DNA of 64,000 nt from Vagococcus intermedius. GTDB taxonomy: Bacteria > Bacillota > Bacilli > Lactobacillales > Vagococcaceae. Location: NCBI RefSeq assembly GCF_029144185.1, contig NZ_CP110232.1, positions 2,004,164-2,068,163 on the forward strand, given 5' to 3'. Of the stretch, positions 17,493 to 27,643 are shown piece by piece. Both the position numbers and the translations under genes were made by a program. Within the stretch, counting starts at the first letter, position 1; each line of letters starts with the position of its first letter. The notes under the pieces were generated by a model. The model was given only the letters and a program-made list of their open reading frames with translations, ran no database searches and had not been told where the DNA came from.

Positions 17493-19163
17493 TTATTCAA
17501 CTGAGAATAAGTATGGATAAACTGGTTGTTCCCCATTATGAATTTCAACTTCTAATTCACTATCAATATTTAAAAGCGCCGCCTCTAGAGCTTCTGCTTC
17601 TTCCATCTTACCGTCTTCTCCTACAATAATCGTCACGATTTCACTATCTTCAGTTAACATTTTTTCCAATGTTGCTAAAGATGCGCCTGCTAATTCAGGT
17701 TGGCAAACGATAATTTTCCCTTCTAACATGCCAATGTATTGATCTTTCACAATCTCAATTCCATCGATGTTAGTATCTCGGACTGCTGTGGTGACTTGGC
17801 CACTTGTAACATCTTCAAGCATGTCGGTCATCGCAGCTTGGTTCTCTTCAAGCGATACTTGATCGTTAAAGCCTAACATTGCTGTCATCCCTTGAGAAAC
17901 TGTTTTTGATGGAATCACCACGACAGGTAACTCACTAACCTCAGCGGCTTGATCTGCTGCCATAAAGATGTTTTTATTATTTGGTAAAATAATTACTTTT
18001 TCAGCATTTACCTCTTCAATTGCTTTCAAAATATCTTCTGTACTTGGATTCATCGTTTGACCACCACTAATAACATAGTTGGCACCTAAGCTACGAAATA
18101 ACTCTTGTACTCCAGCTCCAGCTGCGATGGCAATCACACCATAAGGTGTTGGTGCAGGTTTTTCTGTGACTACTTTTTCATTTTCTAAAATAGTATCATG
18201 TTGTTGACGCATGTTATCTACTTTAATTTTAACTAATGAGCCAAATTTTTGACCATAGTTCATCACTTCACCTGGGCGTTCAGTATGTACATGAACTTTA
18301 ATGATTTCATCATCGGCTACGACTAGTAAGGAGTCCCCTAATTCATTTAAATAGTTACGGAACGTATCATAATCAAATTCGCTATCGACTGTTTCACCTT
18401 CACCGATTTTCACCATAATCTCTGTACAGTAACCAAATTGAATATCTTCAGTTGCCACATGCCCTGCGACACTGCGATGATGTTCTGCATTCACCATTTC
18501 ATCCATCTGTGCTGTGTTTGGTTGGTAAACAGGATTTTCTACAGCTTTTCCAGAAAGCACTTCTAAGAAACCTTCATAGATAAACAATAGACCTTGTCCA
18601 CCACTATCAACTACACCTACTTCTTTTAAAACAGGCAATAAATCTGGTGTTCGGTCTAATGATTTTTTAGCACCTTCAACAACAGCTGTCATTACTTCAA
18701 TACAGTCATCCGTTTCAAGCGCTTTTTTTTCACCAGCTTTCGCAGCTTCACGTGACACAGTTAAAATAGTCCCTTCAACAGGCTTCATCACTGCTTTATA
18801 AGCTGTTTCAACCCCATGTGTAAAGGCTGATGCTAACTCTTTTGCTTCTAACTCTACTACATCTGGAATTTTTTTAGAGAAACCACGAAATAATTGAGAT
18901 AAAATAACTCCTGAATTACCACGGGCTCCCATTAATAAGCCTTTTGAAAGAACTTGTGCAAGCTCTCCTACATTCTCTGATACGCTTGATGTGACTGCTT
19001 TAGCGCCACTTGTCATTGATAAGTTCATGTTCGTTCCTGTATCACCATCTGGTACTGGAAATACATTTAACGAGTTAACATATTCTGCATTTTTATCCAA
19101 TCGGTCTGCTCCAGCTTGTACCATTGCTTGAAACTGTCCGCTATTAATTGCTGTTACCTTCAC
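17493..19163 (-). CDS. fakA: DhaK/DhaL-like fatty acid kinase subunit (YloV/FakA family)
   Basis: Protein of 556 aa with an N-terminal DAK2/DhaL ATP-binding domain (NVFPVPDGDTGTNMNLSM supplies the Mg-ATP-binding Asp residues; GARGNSGVILSQ is the next conserved stretch) and a FakA-type C-terminal domain. FakA works with a separate FakB lipid-binding protein to phosphorylate exogenous fatty acids so they can enter the PlsX/PlsY route. The start is GTG after GGAGG. It follows the Asp23-like gene, the yloU-yloV pairing known in Bacillus. No fakB is in this window. Confidence 0.9.
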   Translation of the reverse strand: MKVTAINSGQFQAMVQAGADRLDKNAEYVNSLNVFPVPDGDTGTNMNLSMTSGAKAVTSSVSENVGELAQVLSKGLLMGARGNSGVILSQLFRGFSKKIPDVVELEAKELASAFTHGVETAYKAVMKPVEGTILTVSREAAKAGEKKALETDDCIEVMTAVVEGAKKSLDRTPDLLPVLKEVGVVDSGGQGLLFIYEGFLEVLSGKAVENPVYQPNTAQMDEMVNAEHHRSVAGHVATEDIQFGYCTEIMVKIGEGETVDSEFDYDTFRNYLNELGDSLLVVADDEIIKVHVHTERPGEVMNYGQKFGSLVKIKVDNMRQQHDTILENEKVVTEKPAPTPYGVIAIAAGAGVQELFRSLGANYVISGGQTMNPSTEDILKAIEEVNAEKVIILPNNKNIFMAADQAAEVSELPVVVIPSKTVSQGMTAMLGFNDQVSLEENQAAMTDMLEDVTSGQVTTAVRDTNIDGIEIVKDQYIGMLEGKIIVCQPELAGASLATLEKMLTEDSEIVTIIVGEDGKMEEAEALEAALLNIDSELEVEIHNGEQPVYPYLFSVE

Positions 19164-19201
19164 TTAATTATCCTCCTTAGATTAAACTACTCAGATTATA
19201 A

Positions 19202-19564
19202 TTAATCCGGCAGCACACGTACGTCTTGAACAAACACATTGACTGAATTAGCCGTCATGCCTAACATTGTTTCAAGGTTATATTTAACACTTTCTTGCAC
19301 ATTTCGGCTTACTTCTGAAATTTTTGTTCCGTAGCTAACAATGGTATAAACGTCAATTGCTACACCGTTGTCTTCTTGACGAACAACAACCCCACGAGCA
19401 TAATTCTCTTTGCGTAGAATTTCATTTAAATTATCTTTAATTTGATTTTTACTAGCCATTCCAACAATGCCGTAAATATCAGTTGCGGCACCGCCAACTA
19501 CCGTTGCGATAACATCATTACTAATTTCGATCGTTCCTGCTTGCGTTTTAATTTTTACAGCCAT
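19202..19564 (-). CDS. Asp23/Gls24 family envelope stress protein (YloU)
   Basis: Small protein of the Asp23/Gls24 family (120 aa from the preferred start). The conserved stretch DVIATVVGGAATDIYGIVGM near the N-terminus and the C-terminal VNVFVQDVRV are typical of YloU. The frame is open for 11 more codons, but AAAGGAGG lies 9 bases before the ATG at 19564, giving the family-like start MAVKIKTQAGTIEIS. It is co-transcribed with the fakA-like gene 38 bp downstream. The molecular role of YloU is not established; related proteins are membrane-associated and stress-linked. Confidence 0.9.
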   Translation of the reverse strand: MAVKIKTQAGTIEISNDVIATVVGGAATDIYGIVGMASKNQIKDNLNEILRKENYARGVVVRQEDNGVAIDVYTIVSYGTKISEVSRNVQESVKYNLETMLGMTANSVNVFVQDVRVLPD

Positions 19565-19731
19565 AAGATTAAGCCTCCTTTGAGCAAAAAAGCCCATTTT
19601 CTTCTCATTATTTTATCATAGGCACGTATCATTTAAAAGGTTTATCCTCCTTTTATTAGTAAATACTTCTCGCTTTCTTAAAAATAACTGGAAACTTTCC
19701 ATGATTTTAGTAATAAAAACATAAATTCTAC

Positions 19732-19760
19732 TTGCAAAAACTTCCTAGCTATGATAAATT
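19732..19760 (+). promoter_or_regulatory. Promoter of rpmB
   Basis: TTGCAA (19732-19737), 17-bp spacer, TAAATT (19755-19760) preceded by TG one base upstream (extended -10). It drives the only plus-strand gene within this long minus-strand block. Confidence 0.7.
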
Positions 19761-19819
19761 AATCTAGTATGAGCAGAACAAATTTCTGTTACAAATAACA
19801 AAGCAAAGGAGGAAGAAAC

Positions 19820-20008
19820 ATGGCAAAAGAATGTTATATTACTGGACGTAAATCTAGAAGCGGTAATACACGCTCTCACGCGATGAATGCATCAAAACGT
19901 ACTTGGAAACCTAATTTACAAAAAGTTCGCATTTTAGTAGACGGTAAACCAAAGAAAGTTTGGGTTTCAACTCGTGCTTTGAAATCAGGTAAAGTTGAAC
20001 GCGTATAA
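19820..20008 (+). CDS. rpmB: 50S ribosomal protein L28
   Basis: Ribosomal protein bL28 (62 aa). It begins [11 protein letters not shown] and contains the conserved [10 protein letters not shown] and [11 protein letters not shown] segments. It has a single Cys and no CxxC pair, so it is the zinc-free form. AAGGAGG precedes the ATG. It stands alone between its own promoter and terminator, divergent from yloU, the same arrangement as in B. subtilis. Confidence 0.97.
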   Translation: MAKECYITGRKSRSGNTRSHAMNASKRTWKPNLQKVRILVDGKPKKVWVSTRALKSGKVERV

Positions 20009-20022
20009 AACATTTAAAACAT

Positions 20023-20062
20023 AAATGACCCTCAAACAAGGTTTGAAGGTCATTTTTATTTT
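20023..20062 (+). terminator. Terminator of rpmB
   Basis: AATGACC-TCAAAC / GTTTGA-GGTCATT stem with one mismatch and a 3-base loop, then TTTTTATTTT on the plus strand. It also lies just past the thiN stop codon and may act on both strands. Confidence 0.85.
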
Positions 20063-20070
20063 GCCTATTT

Positions 20071-20727
20071 TTATAAATCACAACTTTGAATGACTGCCAC
20101 ACGACCACTTTTAAAAGAAAAATTAGTCGTCTTGCCAACAAACTCATTGCTCGCAAAACTAATCGGCAAGTCACTATCATAATTGGTTAAAGCGTACTTT
20201 GCATCATACAGAGTTAACCCCGTAACAGGTGTTAATGTCACGTAAGCCAAGTATTTTTTATCGGCTTCTTTTATGACACTGTACTTACCTGGTTTAAAAT
20301 ACGTCACCGTATTTTGTTGGTCCTTAATCGTCAAACGGTCTAGGATGGTCGCAAATGGGGGATGTAGCGGTAGCCAAAGATTAGCTAAAAAATGATCTAA
20401 ACGGCCGCCTGTTGCCCCAATCAAGGTATAGTTTGTCTTTGAATTTGCTTTTTCCATCACCAATCTTAACGCCATTTGAGTGTCTGTCTCATCTTTTTCT
20501 GCCTGAGCATAATACCTTTCTGCTACATTTTCCTCAACGAAACTCAACTCTTTTGCACTCAAAGAATCAAAATCTCCTACTGCCATATTAGGAATAATTC
20601 CTTGTTGAATTAGGTGTAAAGACCCTCGGTCAATCCCTACCCAAAAAATTTCCTGTTCTAAATACTCTGTTAAATCAGGCCACAACTCAGGGCAACCCCC
20701 TGCCACTAACACAATATTAGTTATCAT
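20071..20727 (-). CDS. thiN: Thiamine pyrophosphokinase
   Basis: Transfers pyrophosphate from ATP to thiamine to form thiamine diphosphate (218 aa). Recognised by the N-terminal WVGIDRGSLHLIQQGI and AVGDFDS, the Asp-rich EKDETDTQMAL segment, and the GATGGRLDHFLANL stretch. It starts 2 bases after the rpe stop codon and closes the rsgA-rpe-thiN unit. The ribosome binding site is weak, suggesting translational coupling to rpe. Confidence 0.93.
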   Translation of the reverse strand: MITNIVLVAGGCPELWPDLTEYLEQEIFWVGIDRGSLHLIQQGIIPNMAVGDFDSLSAKELSFVEENVAERYYAQAEKDETDTQMALRLVMEKANSKTNYTLIGATGGRLDHFLANLWLPLHPPFATILDRLTIKDQQNTVTYFKPGKYSVIKEADKKYLAYVTLTPVTGLTLYDAKYALTNYDSDLPISFASNEFVGKTTNFSFKSGRVAVIQSCDL

Positions 20728-20729
20728 GA

Positions 20730-21383
20730 TTAAGACTCAATAGCGTGACGTAATTCAGATATTCTAGCATTTGGATCTTCTGAACTATACACAAATGACC
20801 CTGCTACAAAAACATCGGCACCAGCTTGTGCACATAGTGCAGCTGTTTCAGGTACAACGCCACCATCCACTTCGATTTCATAAGTGTAGTGATGTTCTTG
20901 ACGTAAATGAGCTAAGGTTTCAATCTTAGCTAAACATTCTGGAATAAAAGCTTGTCCGCCAAAACCTGGATTGACAGTCATAACTAACACCAAGTCTACC
21001 ATTGGTAATATTTCAGCAATTGCTGAAACTGGCGTAGCCGGATTAATCACGACCCCTGCTTTTACTCCGGCATTCTTAATCATTTGTAAAACACGGTGTA
21101 AATGCAACGTACTTTCTTGGTGAACGACAATGATGTCTGCTCCAGCTTTAGCAAAATCTTCCACAAAGCGTTCTGGCTCAACAATCATCAAGTGAACGTC
21201 TAAAGGAAGTTTAGTAACTGGACGTAGGGCTGAGACAATGTTAGGACCTAAGGTAATATTAGGTACAAATTGGCCGTCCATAACATCAACATGAATATAA
21301 TCTGCTCCACCTTGCTCAACTAATTTGACATCTCTTTCTAAATTGGCAAAATCGGCGCTTAAAATTGACGGTGCTATTTTCAT
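20730..21383 (-). CDS. rpe: Ribulose-phosphate 3-epimerase
   Basis: TIM-barrel enzyme of the pentose phosphate pathway interconverting ribulose-5-phosphate and xylulose-5-phosphate (217 aa, full length). The metal and catalytic stretches [22 protein letters not shown] and EVDGG are intact. It lies 15 bp after rsgA, the order seen in Bacillus. Confidence 0.96.
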   Translation of the reverse strand: MKIAPSILSADFANLERDVKLVEQGGADYIHVDVMDGQFVPNITLGPNIVSALRPVTKLPLDVHLMIVEPERFVEDFAKAGADIIVVHQESTLHLHRVLQMIKNAGVKAGVVINPATPVSAIAEILPMVDLVLVMTVNPGFGGQAFIPECLAKIETLAHLRQEHHYTYEIEVDGGVVPETAALCAQAGADVFVAGSFVYSSEDPNARISELRHAIES

Positions 21384-21398
21384 AATATAATCCCCTTT

Positions 21399-22298
21399 TT
21401 ATTTTTTGTTTTTACCATAAACAGGTTTACGTTTTTCAATTTCTTCCAAAAACTGTAAATAATGTTGATAACGACTTTTTAAAATGACGCCTGCTTCAAC
21501 TTGTTTCTTAACATCACATTTTGGTTCGTGAACGTGCTTACACTCTCTAAATTTGCAAAAATCAGCTGCTTCATTAATTTCTGGAAACTGTTTTGTCAAC
21601 TCTGGCACAGTAATTTCCATAAAATCAATGGCACTAAACCCTGGTGTATCTCCCACTAAACCACCACCTAGAGGGATTAATTCCACGTGTCGTGTCGTGT
21701 GACGACCTCGACCTAAAGAAGTCGAAATTTCACCCGTCTTTAAACCTAATTCCGGTGACAAACGATTTAACAATGTTGATTTCCCTGCTCCAGTTTGTCC
21801 CATAAAGACTGTCAACTTACCATCAAACAGTCTTAAGATAGCCTCAGTAGCTTCTAAATCACTGTCTAAGCTTGGTAAAATAACTTGATAGCCAATTGCT
21901 TCATATCCTTTTTTAACCTCTAAGATCTCCTGATAACCATCATCATTCAATAAATCTACTTTAGTAAGATAAATAATCGGCCTGATAGCTTCATACTCTA
22001 AGGTTACTAAAAAACGATCTAATAGATTGCTAGAAAAATTAGGTTCTACACAACTCATAACAATCACGCCTTGATCGATATTGGCAACCGGTGGGCGAAC
22101 CAGTTCGTTATGACGGGGAAGTAACTCTAAGACATAACCATCTGTCAAATTATCACTTTCAAACATAACATAGTCACCCACTAAAGGTGTCAGATTACGA
22201 TTCCTAAAATTCCCTCGAGCACGTGTTTGATAGGTTTGACCCTCCGAAAAAACATAATAAAACCCACTCAAAGCTTTTCTAATTTGTCCTTTTTTCAT
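21399..22298 (-). CDS. rsgA: Ribosome small subunit-dependent GTPase RsgA
   Basis: Circularly permuted GTPase that assists late 30S maturation (299 aa from the preferred start). An N-terminal OB domain is followed by the G4 motif (TKVD), then the P-loop GQTGAGKST and DTPG, and a C-terminal zinc site built from Cys and His in FCKFRECKHVHEPKC. The frame extends 24 codons further upstream, but GGAGGTG precedes the ATG at 22298. It follows the prkC terminator, so a promoter in the roughly 95-bp gap is expected; TTGAAA-17-TAGAGT is a weak candidate. Confidence 0.95.
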   Translation of the reverse strand: MKKGQIRKALSGFYYVFSEGQTYQTRARGNFRNRNLTPLVGDYVMFESDNLTDGYVLELLPRHNELVRPPVANIDQGVIVMSCVEPNFSSNLLDRFLVTLEYEAIRPIIYLTKVDLLNDDGYQEILEVKKGYEAIGYQVILPSLDSDLEATEAILRLFDGKLTVFMGQTGAGKSTLLNRLSPELGLKTGEISTSLGRGRHTTRHVELIPLGGGLVGDTPGFSAIDFMEITVPELTKQFPEINEAADFCKFRECKHVHEPKCDVKKQVEAGVILKSRYQHYLQFLEEIEKRKPVYGKNKK

Positions 22299-22393
22299 AA
22301 TACACCTCCATCTTCTCTTCTGTTTTACTCTACTTAATGTTAAGCAATATTTCAAGCTATTTCTCCTCAAGACTAGTTAATCCTAACAAAATA

Positions 22394-22435
22394 AAAAAGC
22401 AGCGGTTCTTTTTAAGAACTCGCTACTTTTTATAA
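22394..22435 (-). terminator. Terminator after prkC
   Basis: Long stem (AAAAAGTAGCG.GTTCTT / AAGAAC.CGCTGCTTTTTT) with one internal mismatch and a T-run on the minus strand, four bases after the prkC stop. Confidence 0.88.
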
Positions 22436-22438
22436 AAA

Positions 22439-24568
22439 CTAATGACCCTTAGCAATATCTAATTGATTGTCTTTTTGATTAGCGTCTGCCTCGACCTTCT
22501 CTGGCGCTGAATCAGCAGTTCCAGGAGCTCCTTGCGTTTCTTCTTTTGCCTCTGGTGTATCAGATGATTCTTGAACTTCAGACGATTCCTCTGATTTATC
22601 TGGCTCTTTTGATTCTTCAGGCACAGATATTACAGGTGTTTCGGAATCTGAGGTAGGTGACTCTTTCGGTTCTTCGCGGCTAGCGCTTGAACTATCGGAG
22701 GCTGTAGATGACTCCGTTTCTTCCGTGCTTTCCGAACTTTGTGGCTCTTCGACACTTTCCGAATTTTGCGACTCTTCTATACTTTCTGAATGGCTAGTAG
22801 CTGGTTCGGAATCTGGAGTTGGAGTAACGGGAGTTGGTTCAACTGGTTTCGGTTCAACTGGTTCTTTCCCTAATGAAATAACCACAGAAACCGTATCCCC
22901 CACATTGACTTCGGATTTGGCTTCTGGAGTATGAGCTATAATATGACCCTCACTCATTTCCTCAGAATAAAGATAGGTTTCGCCGCCATATACTAACCCT
23001 TTACTTTCTAAATAAGTTTGAGCTTCTGATTTTGTATAACCTATCATACTCCTTAGGCTAACAGGTCCTGGCCCTTCACTCACAATCAACTCAATTTGAT
23101 CTTTTTTCGGGTTAAGTTTTTTATTAGGTAATGGTCTCTGAGAGATAATATGCCCTTCTGAGACCTTTTCATCAGTTTCTTTGCTGATTTCTATTTGTTC
23201 TTTAGAAAAACCTAAATCTTTTAATTTACGTTCTGCATCTTTATATGGCATATCAGCAAAATCGTCAATTTTTATGGTTTTAGGCCCTTTACTAATATAA
23301 AGAGTGATTTCGGTCTTTTCTTTAACTTTAAGTGATGATTCTGGTTCAGTTTTCACAACTTTCCCAGCAGGAATTTGGTCATCTGTCACTTCTTCAACTT
23401 CTGAATTAATTTTTAATTTTTTATCATTAATTAATTGCGTTGCTTGAGCAACAGATTTTCCTTCTACATCTGGTACTACTCGACTCGGTGTCGGTTTAAA
23501 TATAAAGAAAAGTAACAAGATCCCAAGTGCTACTATCGGAAGTAACCATAGCCACCATCTTTTCTTTTTTTTCTTCTCCATTGGCGGTTCATCAAACTGC
23601 ACAAAAGAAGTGGTTTTATCAAGACTTCCAACAGGCGGTGCCATGTGACGAAATGACTCTGGCATTTCATCTGGTAACTCAGAAGGTAACACTTTCGTTT
23701 CTTCGTTCATACTGGTCGGTTCATAAACTGCTTCGCCATAACGAGCAGGTTCTAAAGACGTTTCCAAATCTTGACGCATTTCATCAGCTGTCATGTAACG
23801 ATCAGCTGTTTCTTTGGCCGTCGCATGGTAAATAACATTTTCCAATGCTTGCGGAATAACAGGATTAGCTGCTCTCACTGAAGGTACATCACTTTGAAAA
23901 TGTTTTAGGGCAATAGAGACAGCCGACTCTCCTTCAAACGGAACAGTTCCCATAATTAATTCATATAGAATGATCCCTAAAGCATACAAATCCGATTGAC
24001 GGGTTGCCATGCTTCCACGAGCTTGTTCTGGTGAGAGATAATGGACTGATCCAAGTAAGGTATTGGTCTGTGTTAAAGACGTTTCTGATAAAGCAATCGC
24101 AATCCCAAAATCTGCAATTTTAACATTACCGTAGTCATCTAATAAAATATTTTGTGGTTTTAAATCACGATGCACAATACTGTGTTCATGTGCTAAGGCA
24201 GTCCCTTCCAAAATTTGTGACATAATGGAAACAACTTCTGTCAACGGAATAGTTTGATGGGTTTGAATATATTTTTTTAGATCCGTTCCTCTAACATATT
24301 CCATAACTAGATACTGCATACCATCTTCTTCACCCACATCATATACACCAACAATATTGGGATGATCCAATTCCGAGGCAGCTAACGCTTCACGCTGAAA
24401 CCGGCGAATAGCATCTTGATCATCTTGAAAGTCGAAACGTAAAACCTTAATTGCAACTTCTCTATCTAAAATCAAATCGTTAGCTAAAAAAACATTTGCC
24501 ATACCACCGTTACCAATATTACCAATAATTCGATAGCGTTCATTAATCATACTACCAATATCAATCAT
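22439..24568 (-). CDS. prkC: PASTA-domain Ser/Thr protein kinase (PrkC/Stk/IreK family)
   Basis: Membrane kinase sensing the cell wall (709 aa). The cytoplasmic kinase domain has the ATP-binding Lys41, catalytic HRDLKPQN with Asp135 and DFG at 153-155. A Lys-rich juxtamembrane stretch leads into one membrane helix (about 338-357). Outside are three PASTA repeats (about 362-428, 429-499, 500-568), which in this family bind muropeptides or lipid II. A Ser/Glu/Pro-rich tail of about 140 residues follows (570-709), more than a simple wall spacer. It sits 6 bp after stp, its phosphatase. Related enterococcal kinases affect cephalosporin resistance. Confidence 0.95.
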   Translation of the reverse strand: MIDIGSMINERYRIIGNIGNGGMANVFLANDLILDREVAIKVLRFDFQDDQDAIRRFQREALAASELDHPNIVGVYDVGEEDGMQYLVMEYVRGTDLKKYIQTHQTIPLTEVVSIMSQILEGTALAHEHSIVHRDLKPQNILLDDYGNVKIADFGIAIALSETSLTQTNTLLGSVHYLSPEQARGSMATRQSDLYALGIILYELIMGTVPFEGESAVSIALKHFQSDVPSVRAANPVIPQALENVIYHATAKETADRYMTADEMRQDLETSLEPARYGEAVYEPTSMNEETKVLPSELPDEMPESFRHMAPPVGSLDKTTSFVQFDEPPMEKKKKKRWWLWLLPIVALGILLLFFIFKPTPSRVVPDVEGKSVAQATQLINDKKLKINSEVEEVTDDQIPAGKVVKTEPESSLKVKEKTEITLYISKGPKTIKIDDFADMPYKDAERKLKDLGFSKEQIEISKETDEKVSEGHIISQRPLPNKKLNPKKDQIELIVSEGPGPVSLRSMIGYTKSEAQTYLESKGLVYGGETYLYSEEMSEGHIIAHTPEAKSEVNVGDTVSVVISLGKEPVEPKPVEPTPVTPTPDSEPATSHSESIEESQNSESVEEPQSSESTEETESSTASDSSSASREEPKESPTSDSETPVISVPEESKEPDKSEESSEVQESSDTPEAKEETQGAPGTADSAPEKVEADANQKDNQLDIAKGH

Positions 24569-24574
24569 CTTCTG

Positions 24575-25312
24575 TTACCCCCTTCCACTTACATTTATCA
24601 ACAGTGCCGTAATATTATCTTTACCGCCCATGCCATTAGCTGTTTCAATCAATTGCTCCAAAGCCATCTCTAATGTCGGAGCTTTTTTGATAATAGTGGC
24701 GATGTAATCATCATTGACCATATTAGTTAAGCCATCTGAGCAAACTAAGAAACAATCATCTGGTAACGTCTCTAAATCTGTCACATCCACTTCAACTGTT
24801 CCTGGGATACCGACAGATCTAACTAAAACATTTTTTTGTGGGTGAACTTCAGCCATTTCTTTTGTAATTTCGCCACTTTGAACTAATAAATTGACTAAAG
24901 AATGATCCTCAGTCATTTGCTCAAAAGTATCCCCACGTAACATATACAAGCGACTATCCCCAACATGAGCAAAAATAAGATAGTTTTTTAAGATGACAAC
25001 TGCAACAATTGTAGTACCCATACCTGTTTTTTCTACATCTGCTTGGCCTTTTTGATAAATTATTTCATTTTCACGCTGAATTGTTTTAATCAGCCACTGA
25101 ATAATTTCTTCCTTATCGGTTAATTTCGAAACTTCCCAAAGTTTTCCCAGATCAGTTACGGCCAATTTACTCGCAACTTCTCCAGCTTGATGCCCTCCCA
25201 TTCCATCAGCAACTAATGCTAAGGTCAGGTTCTCTTTATTTTTAAAGATTCCTACAGCATCTTGATTCACTTTACGTTTTCGACCAATATCTGTTCGAAA
25301 TTCTATTTCCAT
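24575..25312 (-). CDS. stp: PP2C-type protein phosphatase (Stp/PrpC)
   Basis: Metal-dependent Ser/Thr phosphatase (245 aa) that reverses PrkC phosphorylation. The Mg/Mn-binding motifs are intact: VADGMGGHQAGE near the N-terminus, GDSRLY in the middle and KDNIT near the C-terminus. It is cytoplasmic, with no membrane helix. It lies between rsmB and prkC in the conserved order. Confidence 0.95.
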   Translation of the reverse strand: MEIEFRTDIGRKRKVNQDAVGIFKNKENLTLALVADGMGGHQAGEVASKLAVTDLGKLWEVSKLTDKEEIIQWLIKTIQRENEIIYQKGQADVEKTGMGTTIVAVVILKNYLIFAHVGDSRLYMLRGDTFEQMTEDHSLVNLLVQSGEITKEMAEVHPQKNVLVRSVGIPGTVEVDVTDLETLPDDCFLVCSDGLTNMVNDDYIATIIKKAPTLEMALEQLIETANGMGGKDNITALLINVSGRG

Positions 25313-25335
25313 GATTACACCTCTTTATTTTTTGT

Positions 25336-26700
25336 TTAAGCTTTGCGTCTTAAACAGCAGATGAAAAAGCCATCCGTTTGATAGTGATGAGGATAAATAG
25401 TAACAGATGGCAGTCCGTCTGTTGCCTGTAAATCGTCACAACCCATTACATCAATCGCTTCAAACTCAGGATATTTCTCTAAAAATGTTTGAACTACTGC
25501 CTGATTTTCTTCTTTAGATACCGTACAGGTACTATACGTCATAATCCCCCCAACTTTTAATTTGGGCACTAAGCTTTCCAAGATACCTAACTGGATACTT
25601 GGTAAATTAGCAAAATCGCTCGCTTTTTTACTGTATTTAATATCTGGTTTACGTCTTAATAAACCTAAACCAGAACAAGGAACATCCGCCAATATGCGAT
25701 CAAATGAGTTATCTGCAAACGTTTCATCCACTTTACGAGCATCTAAAATCATGGCATCAATTCGCTCAGCTACATGTAGACGTTCTGCATTGTCATTAAT
25801 CAATTTAACTTTATGCTTATGAATATCCAGTGCCGTAATTTTACCTCCTAAGGTCTCATCAATGTAAGTAGCCATATGGGTACTTTTACCACCTGGAGCA
25901 GCACAAGCATCTAGTACTTGATGTGACGGCTCAATTTGTAAACTTGGAGCTACTAACATAGACGTTTCATCTTGAATAGTTAACTTACCTTCTTTAAATA
26001 ACCAACTGCCTGCTAAAAAGCCTTTTTTTCCTGTAATACCAACAGGTGAAAGCTTACTTTCTTCCACTTCAATCCCATCGTCAGATACACTTTCAATCGC
26101 TTCTTCTCGACTAACAAGAGCTGTATTGACCCTGGCGCTAACACGACTCGGTTCAAATAAAGAAAGACCTAGCGCTCTTGTTTCCTCTAAACCAATATCG
26201 GCAATAAATTTTTCTGTCAACCAACGTGGCATACTAATTTCAATTGATAAACGTTCAATCGAATCAGTAACTGTCTCTAAACTAGGAACTCCTTCACGCT
26301 GAATGGTGCGTAAGACACCATTAACAAATTTACTTGCACCAATGTTACCGCGGACTTTAGCTATTTCAACTGCCTCATCTACAATAGCATGAGCTGGCAC
26401 TCTATCCAAATACTCTAATTGATAAAGTGATAAAAGTAGTAATTGACGGACCCAAGGGTCTACTTTTTTCGCTTTTTCAATGAAGGGTGCTAAATAAAAT
26501 TCTAATGTTAATTTACGACTAATCGTACCGTAGACAATTTCTGTTAATAAGCGTCCGTCTTTTTCGCTTAATTGTGCTTCATTCATTGCTTGATTAATGA
26601 CCAAGTTGGAATACGCCTGTTGGGTTTCAACCTTAGTTAGTAAGTTCATCGCGACAAAGCGTGGACTACGTTTAATTTTAACCGGAATTCTTTTTGCCAT
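25336..26700 (-). CDS. rsmB: 16S rRNA (cytosine-967-C5)-methyltransferase
   Basis: Methylates C967 of 16S rRNA (454 aa, full length). It has an N-terminal NusB-like RNA-binding domain (about 1-140) and a C-terminal SAM-dependent domain with DACAAPGGKSTH (SAM binding) and the two catalytic cysteines in DVPCSGLG and TYSTCT. It starts 1 base after the fmt stop codon, so translation is probably coupled. Confidence 0.95.
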   Translation of the reverse strand: MAKRIPVKIKRSPRFVAMNLLTKVETQQAYSNLVINQAMNEAQLSEKDGRLLTEIVYGTISRKLTLEFYLAPFIEKAKKVDPWVRQLLLLSLYQLEYLDRVPAHAIVDEAVEIAKVRGNIGASKFVNGVLRTIQREGVPSLETVTDSIERLSIEISMPRWLTEKFIADIGLEETRALGLSLFEPSRVSARVNTALVSREEAIESVSDDGIEVEESKLSPVGITGKKGFLAGSWLFKEGKLTIQDETSMLVAPSLQIEPSHQVLDACAAPGGKSTHMATYIDETLGGKITALDIHKHKVKLINDNAERLHVAERIDAMILDARKVDETFADNSFDRILADVPCSGLGLLRRKPDIKYSKKASDFANLPSIQLGILESLVPKLKVGGIMTYSTCTVSKEENQAVVQTFLEKYPEFEAIDVMGCDDLQATDGLPSVTIYPHHYQTDGFFICCLRRKA

Positions 26701-26701
26701 T

Positions 26702-27643
26702 TTATTTCACCTGATTGCCAATCTCTAGATTTTTACCTGTTCCATTTAAAAATTCTGCTGCCGATAGTTTCCCTTTACCTGCTGGTTGTAAACAATCAAT
26801 TGATAGAATCGTTCCTTGTCCACAAGCCACTGTCAATTCTTTTTTATCCACACTAATAATTGTCCCTGGTTTTGCTGTCGTTTGACCTTCCTTCACCGAA
26901 ACCTGATAAAGTTTCCAACGTTTGTCTTCAAACATAGTGTAGGCTACAGGCCAAGGGTGCATTCCTCGAACCTGATTAGCAATCGCTGTTGCTGATTTTT
27001 CCCAATCAATCGCCTCTTCTTCTCGAGTTATATTTGGTGAAAAAGTAACTAGCGACTCATCTTGTTTTTGAGGAGTGATTTTACCAGCTAAATACTCAGG
27101 CAAGGTTGCTAATAATAGATCACGTCCTAAGACACTGAGTTTATCAAACATACTTCCCACATCATCCGTTGTTTCAATCGGCAATGCTTCTTGACGAATA
27201 ATATCTCCGGCATCCATCTTTTTAATCATTTCCATGATTGTCACACCTGTTTTTTCATCTCCATTAATAATAGAATAATGAACTGGTGCCCCACCACGAT
27301 ACTTCGGTAATAGTGACGCATGAACATTTACTGCGCCATGCTTGGGCGCTTGTAATAATTTTTCTGGTAAAAATTGTCCAAAGGCTGCTGTTACGATAAT
27401 ATCTGCTTCTAAAGAAATAACACGTTCCATCTCTTTAGAACCTGAAATTTTTTCTGGTTGTAATACTTCTAAATTATGTTTCACTGCCGCTTCTTTAACA
27501 GGAGGTGGCGTTAAGATTTTTTTTCGTCCTACTGGGCGATCAGGTTGTGTGACAACAGCTAAAACCTCGTAACCATTTTCTAACAATCCTTCTAAAATTG
27601 GCACTGAAAAAGCTGGTGTTCCCATAAATATTACTTTAGTCAT
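26702..27643 (-). CDS. fmt: Methionyl-tRNA formyltransferase
   Basis: Formylates initiator Met-tRNA using 10-formyl-tetrahydrofolate (313 aa). The catalytic-domain hallmark [18 protein letters not shown] is present, and the C-terminal OB-like domain follows. Its ATG overlaps the end of def by 8 bases; def removes the same formyl group later, so the pair is functionally linked. Confidence 0.97.
   Translation of the reverse strand: MTKVIFMGTPAFSVPILEGLLENGYEVLAVVTQPDRPVGRKKILTPPPVKEAAVKHNLEVLQPEKISGSKEMERVISLEADIIVTAAFGQFLPEKLLQAPKHGAVNVHASLLPKYRGGAPVHYSIINGDEKTGVTIMEMIKKMDAGDIIRQEALPIETTDDVGSMFDKLSVLGRDLLLATLPEYLAGKITPQKQDESLVTFSPNITREEEAIDWEKSATAIANQVRGMHPWPVAYTMFEDKRWKLYQVSVKEGQTTAKPGTIISVDKKELTVACGQGTILSIDCLQPAGKGKLSAAEFLNGTGKNLEIGNQVK

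Noticed and set aside
19564-19650. A possible 24-codon leader peptide upstream of yloU (ATG near 19640, after AAAGGAGG)
   Set aside because: The ribosome binding site is about 13 bases away, too far, and the frame overlaps the yloU start without an obvious attenuation structure.
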